From contig CM035806.1 in NCBI GenBank assembly GCA_020466095.1, forward strand, positions 95,363,803 to 95,427,802: a DNA stretch of 64,000 nt, given 5' to 3'. The notes beneath the pieces are model-generated. The model saw only the letters and a list, made by a program, of their open reading frames with translations. It did no database searches and was not told the DNA's origin. The translations under genes and the position numbers were made by a program. Numbering within the stretch: the first letter of the stretch is position 1; every line of letters begins with the position of its first letter. Positions 34,481-44,663 of the stretch are shown in pieces. The DNA is from Chlorops oryzae. Taxonomy: Eukaryota > Arthropoda > Insecta > Diptera > Chloropidae.

Positions 34481-34791
34481 TTGCCTTTAAATGTTGCCTA
34501 CCCACGCACTTGAGAGCATTGGGCCGACAACAAGGGAAAAGGGAATTTAAATTTTTACTAAAAGGGTTTTTTTTCACTTTTTTTAAATATCCGGACGAGG
34601 AAATTAATTTTATTTGAAGGGAAAATTTTATTTATACAATAATAAAAACTTTACATGACTATTACTTACTTATTCAATAAAAACCAATAAAGGGGGAAAA
34701 TAGGCTTTTAAGCTCTTAAAAAATGTTGGCAGCACCATTTTATGTTGCAAAATTACAACGCGAAAAGTAACACGCTCGGGAGTGTCGCAAA

Positions 34792-37204
34792 CGAGTATTT
34801 GCAATTTCTTAAAAACCAGGTCCCAAATTCGAGCCAAACCATTGAGTGTAATACAAGTAGCGTGTTCAGTGATGATCTGGCGTTTGAGTTTGAGGAGCTT
34901 GTCCATGTACTCCGCTCCAAGTCTAACAGAGTGGCTGGAGGGTTTGATCGGGTTACCTATTACATGGTTAAGGCCTTGTCTGACACCTCAATGTATAATC
35001 TACTGATGGCTATCAACAACTCCTTTCGCAATAATGTCTTAGACGACCGGTGGCGGACCATCAATATTGTCCCGATTCCAAAAAAAGACAAAGATCTTTC
35101 TGACATTACCAACTTTCGTCCAATTTCACTCATTTCGGTGTTCGTAAAAGTGATTAATCTGCTGGTTAAAGGTAGGGTTGAAGCGTTTGTGGAACAGAAT
35201 GGTATTCTGTCTCCTAATTGTTTTGCATACCGCAAACACAAGTCGGCAACAATGTGCATTAACCAGCTGCTCCACGATGTTAATGTGCTTAAGTCCAAAA
35301 AGCGTAAAACTCTTCTATTTTTTGTTGATATCAGCAATGCCTATAACTGTGTCGGGCTTAATACTCTTAAGGGCATTCTATACAGTATCAATTTGGCTCC
35401 TCAATATATTGAGTGGATGTTAAATTTTCTTGCTGCTCGCAAATTGAAGCTGGGTGATTCCTCGATAGATGTCTATGATGGGCTACCTCAAGGAAGTTGC
35501 CTGTCACCGATTTTGTTCAACATCTATACGATGTCGCTTCACGAACTAGCTGATGATAACACGTATATTTATCAGTTTGCTGATGACTTCTGTATTTTAA
35601 CGGCCCACAAATCGGTGGCAGATGCGTCTATTGTTTTACAAAACAAAATTGCTGAGTTCTCGGAGAAATGTGCAGATTTAAATCTGGCTTTTAACATTGA
35701 CAAAACTAAACTATTGCAACCCCACGGGGGGAGAAATGCAAATATAAACCTCTCACTGCACAACCAACCCATTCCACAAATCTCATCTATAAAGTTTCTT
35801 GGCAGAATTATCAGCTCGTCACTCTCGGTGCGTGAGCACTACGATATGATTGCAGATAGGTCTGAAAGTAACTCACGTCTGTTCAAATGCCTTACCCCCA
35901 TCAAATCAGGACTTCACCCTTCTGTTTCATTGAACTTTTATAAGTCGCTTGTTAGATCCAAAATAGAGTACTGTAGGACTGCAACACCACTTAAGAGAGT
36001 TAAGACAATAAATCGTAGAATTGACACAATGCAAAATGCCTTCATTAGAAGATGCCTAGGGCTTCCCCCGAAAACCCATAGTCACATCTTATATGCCATA
36101 GCCAATGAGCTCCCCTCGCTAGAGAGATCACTGCTACTCACTGCAAAGGAGGTCATTAAGATAAAGCTCCACAATCCGACTCTGTACCAATCAATAACGG
36201 ATAACCCCTCAGTCAACTCTAGTTATGCACAAATCTATACTCATTTTAAAAATATATTTGACAGCATCAATCCGGAGATCAACTTCAACAGAAGTTCATG
36301 CCTTAAAATTTCTCTTAAGCAGTTCGATTCCAAGAAAAGAAATGTTCAACATGAAAAAATTAGAAATGAGTACATACAAAGCCTTCACTCCCTCCTCGAT
36401 GGTGGCTTCAGGTGCTTTGCAACTGACGCCTCAATCGGTGACCAATCCACTGGGTGCTCTGTGTATCACATAGACAGGGACTTGTCTTACAAATTCAAAA
36501 TTGCAGCGAAGGTGTCATCGTCTCTTGGTGAATTGTATGCCTTGCTGCAGGCCACTCTTTTGGCCAAGACTAATGGCTTCAGTAAAATTGCTATCTTTAC
36601 GGATAGTCTCATAGCGTGTCAACTTCTGAATAAAGAAACTACCAATAATTTCTGTGTGGCAAGAATCCATGAATGCTGTGATGATGCCAACTTTATGGAA
36701 GTAAAAATAATATGGACCCCGAGCCACATTGGAATTAACTTTAACGAAAGGGCAGACTCGTTAGCAAAACTTGCAGTAAGTTCGGGTACCTTAATTGATC
36801 TTGAGTTGTCGGACTCTGAGGCTTTGTGCCAGATTGAGGCGGAAATACGAAATTCTTGGTTGGGCAGGGTTACTGAACTCGAATGCAACACGAACTCGAT
36901 TTATCTAAAAGTGTTCCACTGTTGGAAAAAAAAGCCCTGGTTCCACAAAATTGATATGGATCCCAAACAAATTAAGACTATAAACAGAATTATTGCTGGC
37001 CATACATACGATTCTCCCTTCCTTTTTAACATTAATGCTGTAAATACGAACACCTGCTCAATATGTGGTGAAATTGAGTCATATGAACATCAGATTTTTG
37101 ATTGTCCTGCGTATGAAGAAATTAGGAAAAAGTACAAAGTTTTTGAAAAATTTGATAATCGGCTCGATCTACTCAAGGGGAAGATTTTGGAGGATTGGTT
37201 TTAA
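34792..37204 (+). CDS. LINE ORF2 fragment: reverse transcriptase and RNase H
   Basis: The frame is uninterrupted to a stop at 37202-37204. It actually runs from an ATG at 34742 that lies in flanking Harbinger DNA, so only codons from 34792 on are LINE. Reverse transcriptase blocks are FRPISLISVFVKVINLL, ILSPNCFAYRKHKSA, DISNAYNCVG (first Asp), GLPQGSCLSPILFNIY and the catalytic FADDFCIL. RNase H follows, with ATDASIG, E in LGELYALLQA, FTDSLIACQLL and WTPSHIGINFNERADSLAKLA. A C-terminal CSICGEIESYEHQIFDC knuckle is typical of I/LOA/jockey-group LINEs. RNase H points to the I group rather than jockey proper; the clade was not settled. The lack of stops over 800 codons suggests recent arrival. 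Confidence 0.9.
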
Positions 37205-37632
37205 CTTGCTATGTTCTTGGAAGATGCCAAGTTCACATTCTAATCTGATTAACGTAATAAACTTTTGATATTTTGTAGCTTTACTTAGTGTTCTTTGCGC
37301 GGCTTGCTGCCAATATTAAAGTACCACATTAAAAACATTCATCTGTTGTCGCGGCTCCAATGTGATTGCGATCACACTGCTGTTGCTGAGACAGAGCTGC
37401 CACAAGCTAAGAAATTGTGTTGACGACGGTCACAATAACCCTGGAACCAGTACTCCGTCTTTGGCGGTGGGGAGGGGCTATACGTCCTATTCGAATCGAC
37501 AGTATCTATATACATCAAATTCAAGCTGACGACGGTCATATAATCGTAACGAAGTACACCCTGGCAGATGTGGAACTTGATGTGACCCAAAGCCAACATT
37601 ACTGAAGCCCAAAAAAAAAAAAAAAAAAAAAA
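34792..37632 (+). mobile_element. 5'-truncated LINE with RT-RNase H and poly(A) tail
   Basis: A 12 bp duplication, GAGTGTCGCAAA, flanks the insertion at 34780-34791 and 37633-37644. The 3' end is a run of about 22 A. The insertion therefore includes a 3' untranslated region of about 400 bp (37205-37610). ORF1 and the endonuclease are missing, so it is 5' truncated. It lies inside the right part of the Harbinger element. Confidence 0.92.
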
Positions 37633-37788
37633 GAGTGTCGCAAAAAGTCTACACTGTCGGAAATTTTATTTGTAAGCAAAACAAAAACAACAAATTACGA
37701 CTGCTTGTTAAAATCGGAAATTCATCGGAAATTTTCCGACATCGACTTTTTGCGACGAAATTCCACCTTCCTTGTGAATACCCTTAAT

Positions 37789-37993
37789 AATTTTATAACA
37801 TTTTTGAAGTTATGGTATGGATATCATCGTAGATATACGTAAATGGACTGTACAAATTGTAAAGTTTTATTTAAAAATGCTCAAATGAATATAATAATAT
37901 TAATTTGTGTTCGAATGTAAATAATATGCATGCAAAGTTCGTATGGAGAAATATTAATTTTGAATCCATTTGCCTTAAATTATCAATTTTTAG
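37789..37993. other. End of the 24.6 kb Asator intron
   Basis: AT-rich; ends in a polypyrimidine stretch and TTTTTAG acceptor at 37987-37993. Confidence 0.6.
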
Positions 37994-38215
37994 ATGTTGA
38001 TTGGCCTTTTTGAGCGTTGTATGAAACGTCGTGGAGTCAAGGAATCAGACCCGTACGACTGGGAAAAGGTTGAAACTCCAGCAATTGTTGCTCTAAGTCA
38101 AGCTAATAGCTCAGCTCACTTACCCCAAAGCACTAAACCAAATGAGTATCCTCATGGTGTTGGAAATGTTACGCAAATGACGGTTGCCGCATCAAATGCA
38201 AGTGGAACAGAATAT
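37994..38215 (+). CDS. Asator: Asator exon: end of kinase domain
   Basis: The acceptor is TTTTTAG and the donor GTATGT at 38216; 74 codons, phase 0 at both ends. It joins as DRPDYA-MLIGLFERCMKRRGVKESD, completing the kinase C-lobe at DPYDWEK. It then enters the low-complexity, presumably disordered tail (VGNVTQMTVAASNASGTEY). The exon is intact. Confidence 0.93.
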
Positions 38216-38466
38216 GTATGTGAAAAAGTTGGACATTCGTAAATACAAAAGAAATCACTTTTAAAAACTTTGAACAGAATTTTTTTTTCTTGCAACAACG
38301 CATACAAAACACACAGTTTTCAACGACATCTCTTGTTGCACCTTCGTTGATAGGAGATGTGATGTTCTTATTTACGACTAGATAAAAAAATGTTGTAACT
38401 TTTCAAAAGGCGATAGGAACAGCTAAAATTTTTATAATTTTTATACATCAAAAATCTCAAGCAATT

Positions 38467-39097
38467 TTTATACCCAGCGTAAGTAGGGTGTATTAGTTTC
38501 GTGCGAATCTTGTAACCAGAAATAAGATCCGTAGATCCATCTGTTCGATCGTCCGTCTGTGGTCGAATCTGCTTCCAAACGGCTGGACCAATCAAGTCAA
38601 AGTTCGGCAGCCAGGTATATCGGGCCACCAGTATGGTCCTAAGTGAAAATAATCGATATCCGCCCACTGCCACGCCTAAAAATTAATTTAGTGTTTATTG
38701 AGTAAAGTGCTTATAACATGCGAACCACACAACACATTTCATTTATAATTTTCCACCGCAGCTATTGCAGCCACACCCACAAATGCAACCGCAAATAATG
38801 GTTTATCGAAATTCGCGCATGGAAAGGTTAACCACGATGTATCAGAGGTGTGTGGAAGACAAATGCGTGAAGATTTTTCATAGCTTCTTAAAGTAAAAGG
38901 CGTAGAAGATTCAAAATCTAAGCCTAGGTTGACCGAGGCGATTGAAGAGCTTAGGAAAAAATTTATGTGGCCCGCTCAATGCCAACGCCCACAAATTGAG
39001 ATTTTCCATACGCAAAGGCGTAGTGCGTCAATATTGTCGGGACGCTGAGTATATTGAAGTCGGGCTTGACCGACTTAAGCTTTCTTACTTGTTTTTT
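38467..39097 (-). mobile_element. Helentron/DINE-1-like repeat, family B, minus copy
   Basis: The left edge TTTTTATACCCAGCGTAAG is the inverted family 3' end, and the right edge ...AAGCTTTCTTACTTGTTTTT is the inverted 5' end. It contains the inverted GTCY tract (GATCGTCCGTCTGT) and the CCCACTGCCACGCC motif. It has one unit rather than the tandem array. A ~100 bp middle segment (about 38754-38860) differs from the 4236 copy. Confidence 0.75.
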
Positions 39098-39328
39098 CTA
39101 TTTTTATTTAGTTACGGGTATTTATTACAATAGGTAAATCTTAGGCTTAGAAATCATAAAACTATATGTCATATTGGGTAGTTGCATTTGGTATGTGGCT
39201 TATGACGACTATCAACTTTGTTGCATCGATTTCCTACATAGTTGCTTTAAGTGATTTCTATTGTATTTGTTATATTTTTCGTTCGTAAAAATACACTACT
39301 TTAATGCAAATAAATTTTGCTTCAAAAG

Positions 39329-39397
39329 GTTCGGCGCCGTAATGAAGGTGAATCCCCACACTTGCCTGTGACAGAACCATTGAACACGAAAGCCAAG
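39329..39397 (+). CDS. Asator: Asator small exon (23 codons)
   Basis: The acceptor is AAAAG ending 39328 (weak pyrimidine tract) and the donor GTAATA at 39398; phase 0 at both ends. It reads VRRRNEGESPHLPVTEPLNT-KAK and follows GTEY of the previous exon directly. The join GTEY-(I/V)R-x-R...PLN-x-K agrees with my recollection of the Drosophila protein, which I could not check. Confidence 0.8.
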
Positions 39398-39507
39398 GTA
39401 ATACATTTGGACTCAAAGTTCCATTTAAGTGGTGCTAATTTATGATACATTATATATACCTTAATTTAAAAAATATTTATATTTTTCACGGCAAGCAGCT
39501 CAATTCT

Positions 39508-39849
39508 ATAGTTGCAACGGATATCCGGCCACTATCCGGTGTCCGGCCAGATACCACACATTATAAATTCAACAAACTGCTGATTACAATTCTTTGCGAA
39601 GCTTTTTCAAAGGGTCGTTCATTTAATGTTGGAAAATTTGCAATCGTAAAAATTACGAAATCTTTTTGCGAAGCTGCATTCGGAAGACTACAATAATTCA
39701 ACGCGAAAAATCATGCAGCCAAACATCGCATTTAAATTAAATCGGTCTTTAAAGCCGACAAAAATATAAAAAAAAAAAATTACCTATTCGACCTCGCAGC
39801 CAGCCGGATATCCGGTATCCAGCCAGATACACTATCCGTTGCAACACTA
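39508..39849. mobile_element. Small hAT-like element, relative of 584-1028
   Basis: The left end is TAGTTGCAACGGATATCCGG and the right end TATCCGTTGCAACACTA, with the same ATCCGG-rich subterminal regions as 584-1028. No clear 8 bp duplication remains. Confidence 0.65.
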
Positions 39850-39949
39850 CTACTCAATACATTTCCAACAAAATTGCATTTTATAAAAATTTTACTTACG
39901 TATAAATAATTATTTTAAAACAAATATTCACTGAAATATTCTTCCACAG

Positions 39950-40399
39950 CTTGATAACAACTGCAATACAACCACGAATCCCCAAACTAACGATCCAATT
40001 GTAGCCTCTGGTGGCGGAAGTCCTTTGCAGAACTCGTGCAACCAAAATTTATCGACAAACAAAGCGGTTAAAGCAACGGCATTAGTTTTAGGTGGTGGTC
40101 GTGTAATAGCTGCGGTGGAAAAAAACCAACAACAAACACGCACTCACGCCAGTAGTGTTGTGGTCTCAACAGCTACAGGAGGATTGATTCAGATTAAAGG
40201 CAATGCAGAAATACAGCCGAATTCAAACAGAGATACGGCAACTTTAGCACCGGAGGGATCTAAACAAAAATTCCTTGGAGCAACACCATCAAATCACATA
40301 ATACCTCATCAAGTTAGTAGTAACGATGTGAACAAAGAGGGAAATGCTATTGTCCCGACTTTACAAAATCAAAATCATTCTTCATTTCAACAATATATT
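39950..40399 (+). CDS. Asator: Asator exon in the C-terminal tail (150 codons)
   Basis: The acceptor is CTTCCACAG ending 39949 and the donor GTGAGT at 40400; phase 0 at both ends. It begins LDNNCNTTTNPQTNDPIVAS and ends HSSFQQYI. The exon is Asn/Gln/Thr-rich with no domain, typical of the disordered tail of tau-tubulin kinases. The frame is clean over 450 bp. Tail sequence diverges fast, so identity rests on phase and position. Confidence 0.82.
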
Positions 40400-40460
40400 G
40401 TGAGTACAGTTATGATTGATTTGAAAATCAGCTAGGCCCAGTTTTTCAATGTCCAACTAA

Positions 40461-41154
40461 GAGCCAATTTCACCAAGCATATTTAAGTACGAATCGTCGT
40501 TTAAGCAGAGATTTCCATTTTCACCACCCTAAATGGCAGCTCGTACTTAAGTGTCCCATATCATCGGGCACTTAAATAGAGTTTATGCAACTCTGTATTG
40601 TCTAACGAAAACAGCTGATTCAAGAAGACACTTTCTTTATGAACATTTACCCTTACTAAATAAAACGAACAAAGTGGATCCATTTTGATTCAATTCGATC
40701 GAAGAATCAAAAACATTTATATTATTAAGCATTCAAAATAAACATGTTTGAAGCCTACACAAAAAACAAACATTCAATGCGGCCGATTATTTTGGTTGGA
40801 CTTGCTAACTTCTTGCAAATTAGTTAAGAATATGTTTGAAAATTTTATTTAACAGATACATTTACTCGTATGCTTGAAAAGAATTTAGAAAGCTTTTTCA
40901 AAACAAATGATAAAACGTTAGCACCTTTGTAAAAAGTTTATACAAATGCTTGCTGATTAATATTTTTGACATTTTTCATTTATTTAATTTGGTTGTAACC
41001 AGCTGATAGAGACGGTGTTGCACTAAAAAAAAAAAAGGTGCTGCCATACTTCCGCGTTATTGAATTTTGGATTTGGTGAAATGAGATGCAAATTAATTGC
41101 GCAGTTAAATGCCAATGGGTGATTAAAAATAAATGCCTTTGGTGAAATTGGCTC
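40461..41154. mobile_element. Tourist-like inverted-repeat element (694 bp)
   Basis: The ends are GAGCCAATTTCACCAA and TTGGTGAAATTGGCTC, a perfect 16 bp inverted repeat. TAA is duplicated at 40458-40460 and 41155-41157. No transposase frame, so non-autonomous Harbinger type. Confidence 0.85.
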
Positions 41155-41339
41155 TAAGGTTTCTTCAGTTAAACTAATAGAATGGCAAAGTAAATTCATT
41201 TCATCACTGTCCAATTTTTCACAAAACATTTGTGCTATGGTAAAATAATATTTTCTATATGAGGTGGTTTCTCTGCCGTTTCATTAGATTTCCATAAAAA
41301 AACATACATGTATATTTAAAATTTAAGTAAATGCCAGGA

Positions 41340-41796
41340 TTACTTCACAAGTTACGATAAGCCCTTATTTGTGGGCTTATTTGTGGGCGTGGCTGTAAGA
41401 GGGTGGAGTCCATTATTTTCCAGTATATGTCCCTTTTTGTAGTTTACCAGTACACCAAATATCAATGAAATGTGTTGAGTGGTTCGCAAGTTACAAGCAT
41501 TTTACTGAAAACAATAAATTTATTTATGGGCGTGGCAGTGGGCGGATGTCTCCCATTTTTACTTAGGATCATACTCGGACCCCGATATACATGTGTACCA
41601 AATTTCGACTTCATTGGTTCAGCCGTTTCGGAGGAGATCCGACCACGGACGGACGGACAGACGGACATGTCTAAATCGATTCAGTTTTTGATCCTGATCA
41701 TTTCTATATATATTTGTCTATATCTCCGGAGCTTAATTCTCCCTGTTACAAGATTCGCACAAAACTAATATACCCCGCTTACGCTGGGTATAAAAA
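41340..41796 (+). mobile_element. Helentron/DINE-1-like repeat, family B, 3' half
   Basis: Matches 5068-5502: TTGTGGGCGTGGC, CAATGAAATGTGTTGAGTGG, the ACGGACGGACGGACAGACGG tract, then the terminal hairpin ending CGCTGGGTATAAA. The 5' half is absent. Confidence 0.8.
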
Positions 41797-41943
41797 GGCC
41801 CCAAACAAGGGGTTATTTTGTATTATATTTTGTGCTGATGTAGCAAGAGTTGATTGGGTTTGCTTAGCAATGTTCGACCTTACGGCGTCAGCATATGAAC
41901 AAAGCTTTTGGAAGAAGAGCAGCTAGTGCCAGCCCTTGCTGCT

Positions 41944-42237
41944 TTAGCAAAAAAGTCGGTGCTTCTTGGGCAACTTCCCGATTGCCTTGGTATTTTTTTT
42001 ATTGTCATCTAGGTAGATTGGGCAGCCACAGTGACTTTCTTTGTTGTTACCACCAAAGTTACTGCACTTTCTTGCATTAGGGACGTGTTGATCAGCTTGA
42101 AGAGAGTTCGAAGAATACCGATCTCCACATGCAGCGCACACGGGGTGCAGTGTGCAAAAGTTTTGCGTGTGATCCAATTCTAAGCATCTAGAGCATTGTA
42201 CCGTTCCGTCCTTCTGACTAATTAAAATTTTGTTTTT
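41944..42237 (-). pseudogene. LINE ORF1 (Gag-like) zinc-knuckle relic
   Basis: The minus-strand frame reads KILISQKDGTVQCSRCLELD and then a CCHC knuckle, CSRCLELDHTQNFC. Further cysteine pairs follow (CAACGDRY, KCSNFGGNNKESHCGC). This is the series of zinc knuckles at the C-terminus of ORF1 proteins of jockey/I-type LINEs, which bind the element RNA. It is open for about 98 codons, then stops at 41944. The remnant reaches the acceptor of the next Asator exon (AG at 42238-42239). Confidence 0.7.
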
Positions 42238-42239
42238 AG

Positions 42240-43070
42240 CTCCATGGTGGAGAGCTCCAGGGGAACGACGTCACTAGTTCAAATTCATTGCAAGCGCATA
42301 TCTATAAGCCCGCCGTAAAGAATGATGTCCGACCTAGCTCTATTAGTTTGATTGATGAGCTCCATAACTGTGAGGGAGATATTAGGACTGGAGATGTCAT
42401 TACAGCAGGATCGCAAGTAGCTGAATCTGCCTCAGCTCCATCTGCTCCAGGCGGTGTTGAAGGAATTCAGCAAAACGAATTCCAAAATGTTGATAAACTT
42501 TCAAACGCAAACATTAATCGTTCAAATGCAAAACATTTGGTTGGAAACGAAGAACAATCGAAATCCACCTACGGTCGTTTGCGTGTATTTACTGCTCCAC
42601 CAACTTCTGTGCATGATCTCTCTAGCAAAACGAGTAATCCTAATACAGCACCACCGTCATCGCACGATAAAGCGCAACATTCTTACGATTCTGGAGCAAA
42701 CGGCATTGCAGTGGCACACAAAGTGACCGTTGTAAGCTCCAGCGGCAACATAACACGAAACATGCCACACATCCCTGCTAATGTTACATTACCGGTTACA
42801 ACTAGACGCTCCGTAACTTCAACAAATCTCCGCCCTTCTTCATCTGGAGTCGGATCAGCACAACGACTCAGTGGCGGCAACACACGCAACTCGGCCAGTG
42901 GTGCTGACCATTCAGTCACACAATATGCTTTGATAGACGATGAAAACATATCTGCACTTCAACAAGTAACCAAAGGCGGAGGTGGAGCATTAACTTTGGC
43001 ATCGCAGTGGAAAAGCCAATTTGACGATTCTGAAGACACAACCGACAACGAATGGAAACAGGAACCACAG
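42240..43070 (+). CDS. Asator: Asator large tail exon (277 codons)
   Basis: The acceptor is TTTTGTTTTTAG ending 42239 and the donor GTAGGT at 43071; phase 0 at both ends. It reads LHGGELQGNDVTSSNSL and includes STYGRLRVFTAPPTSVHDL, the YALIDDENISALQQVTKGGG block and ALTLASQWKSQFDDSEDTTD, ending NEWKQEPQ. The GRLRVFTAPP and TLASQWKSQFDDSE blocks recall conserved tail motifs of fly Asator (from memory). A long clean frame between TE-rich introns shows selection. The product is mostly disordered, with no enzyme domain here. Confidence 0.92.
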
Positions 43071-43171
43071 GTAGGTCCAAGAAAATTATAGTAAACTAAA
43101 AACTTTAAAGTTTTTATACACGTCCGTTGAACATAAAAAATGAAACAATAGTTCTGGTCCATAAAATAAAA
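43071..43171. other. Start of Asator intron 43071-46640
   Basis: Short unassigned stretch before the TIR element. Confidence 0.5.
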
Positions 43172-43260
43172 CAGTGCGACATTTTTAGAGGTCATGTTTT
43201 GTAAACAAAAATTTGGCGACTGTTTTTAAAAGTGCTCAGTGAGTATAACAACGCCTCATA

Positions 43261-44004
43261 TGCTATGTTCTCACTTGGCCGGGTTAGGGTTATCGGCGAA
43301 ACCCAGGGTTTCAAATGTCAAAACGCATATAAAAAAAATCATCTAACCCGAAAATAAACCCCGGGTTAACATTTAACTCTGAGGTTAGCGCAGAGTTGCA
43401 TTTGAAATTTTCAGTTACATTTGCTAACACCGGGTACAAAAACCGGGTAAAAATTTAATACGACACTGGCAGGAAGCTTTCCCGTGCAGAAAATGAGTGG
43501 GGAAGGATGCACGTATTTGGATATGTAAATTTTAATCACAGGTCGTGGAACGTTTTGTGATGCCGCTTTCACTATTAGCTCCATTAATCTTATTTTGTTC
43601 CTTCGGATATTGCAATGGTCTTCTAATATTATTGCTTCCAATATTCCTTTGGCTTTTTCAGCTTCTTTAAACATTTCTAATAAAGCAAATTCAATTTTTA
43701 TTTGCAATTTCTCGATGATATAGTATATCAGATATACCTTGCGCGTTTTTTATATTTCAAACTCCCAAGCCGGACATTATCGCATGCATGTAATGAAAAC
43801 AGCGGCCATCTCCCATAAAACTTCATTAACAGTAAGGGTTAATAATGCGAGTAGTCGCAGTATGAATTTTCACCACTTCAGAAGTAGTGAAATTTCCGGC
43901 TGGGTCATACGACATTTGTAAACCTTAACCCGCTCTTACCTGATATGAACGCTTTGAGTTAAAGAATCGGGTTAAGTACTTAACCCCTATAGTGAGAACA
44001 TAGC
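43261..44004. mobile_element. Nested MITE (744 bp) with ATA duplication
   Basis: The ends are TGCTATGTTCTCACT and AGTGAGAACATAGCA. ATA occurs on both sides (43258-43260, 44005-44007). Removing the insert and one ATA gives CCTCATACTCAG, exactly the sequence in the intact right arm of the host element. The internal minus-strand frame 43411-43707 may be a decayed transposase piece but shows no motif I can name. Confidence 0.85.
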
Positions 44005-44186
44005 AATACTCAGTTTTGTCAAGTCACCTCTACTTTTTTTAAAATAGACTTCAAAAAGTCGGGCCGAGAATTAAATTACTCACTTACTTATGGCTATATC
44101 TCGTAATTCGTTCAATATTTTAATTTCCTTTCCTCTGAACTCATTTTAAATAGTTTTAGAACAAATGGATCCGAAAAAACTCTATC

Positions 44187-44273
44187 TAGTAGGTGCAAAT
44201 TGCAAAAGTTCCTAAAATTTGACGTGAAAAAAAACACGTCAAATTTTAGGAATTTTGCAATTTGCACCTACTA
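44187..44273. repeat. 87 bp near-perfect hairpin
   Basis: Arms of about 39 bp (left starts TAGTAGGTGCAAATTGC, right is its reverse complement) differ by one or two bases, around a loop of eight A. It lies inside the long-TIR element. Confidence 0.9.
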
Positions 44274-44663
44274 TTTTATTTTGTATGGCCTATTGCTCCC
44301 AAGCCAATAAACATTTTTTCAAAATTTTAATGCAAATATAGAAAGACTATAACTAAACAACTTCTTCATATACACGAACTGCATCCGAGCAGTACTTGAT
44401 ACCGTTTTGCCGTTGCAAAGTTGAACAAATTTTTACCAAAAATCGGAAGAAAAAACGCAAAATCAGTGTTGCACTGTTTTTTTTTTTCTGGATAATCTGC
44501 CAAGGATAAAACTCAATAAATCCCTTTTTTCCCCACTTTTTGAAGTCTATTTAAAAAAAAAGTAGAGGTGACTTGACAAAACTGAGTATGAGGCGTTATT
44601 ATACTCACCGAGCACTTTCAAAAACAGTCGTCAAATTTTTGTTTACAAAATCGTGTCGCACTG

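Larger units (their letters stand above)
31419..37785 (+). mobile_element. PIF/Harbinger element, two genes, with MITE and LINE inside
   Basis: The termini are AAGGGTATTCACAAGG and CCTTGTGAATACCCTT. The 3 bp AAT is present on both sides (31416-31418, 37786-37788), though a TWA target cannot be excluded because of overlap with the TIR ends. The element carries the two Harbinger genes tail to tail: a DDE transposase (plus) and a Myb/SANT-like protein (minus). It is interrupted by a MITE at 33040-33559 and a LINE at 34792-37632. Without these it would be about 3 kb. Confidence 0.85.
43172..44663. mobile_element. Long-TIR element, non-autonomous, split by a nested MITE
   Basis: The ends are CAGTGCGACA and TGTCGCACTG. 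The inverted repeats extend about 150 bp through TTTTGTAAACAAAAATTTGG, GTGCTC-GTGAGTATAA and ACTTGACAAAACTGAGTATG to AGACTTCAAAAAGT. The left arm is interrupted by the 43261-44004 insertion; the right arm is whole. No clear flanking duplication. Confidence 0.75.

Noticed and set aside
37270..37632. Separate SINE with poly(A) tail
   Set aside because: The 12 bp duplication pairs 34780-34791 with 37633-37644, so this stretch is the 3' untranslated region of the LINE.
38761..38848. Extra constitutive Asator exon between 38215 and 39329
   Set aside because: Its 86 bp length breaks phase with the strong donor GTATGT at 38216 and the phase 0 acceptor at 39328, and it lies in a Helentron-like copy. 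Kept only as a speculative cassette finding.
43411..43707. 98-codon minus-strand gene
   Set aside because: It is inside the nested 744 bp element and shows no motif I can name; possibly decayed transposase, not a host gene.
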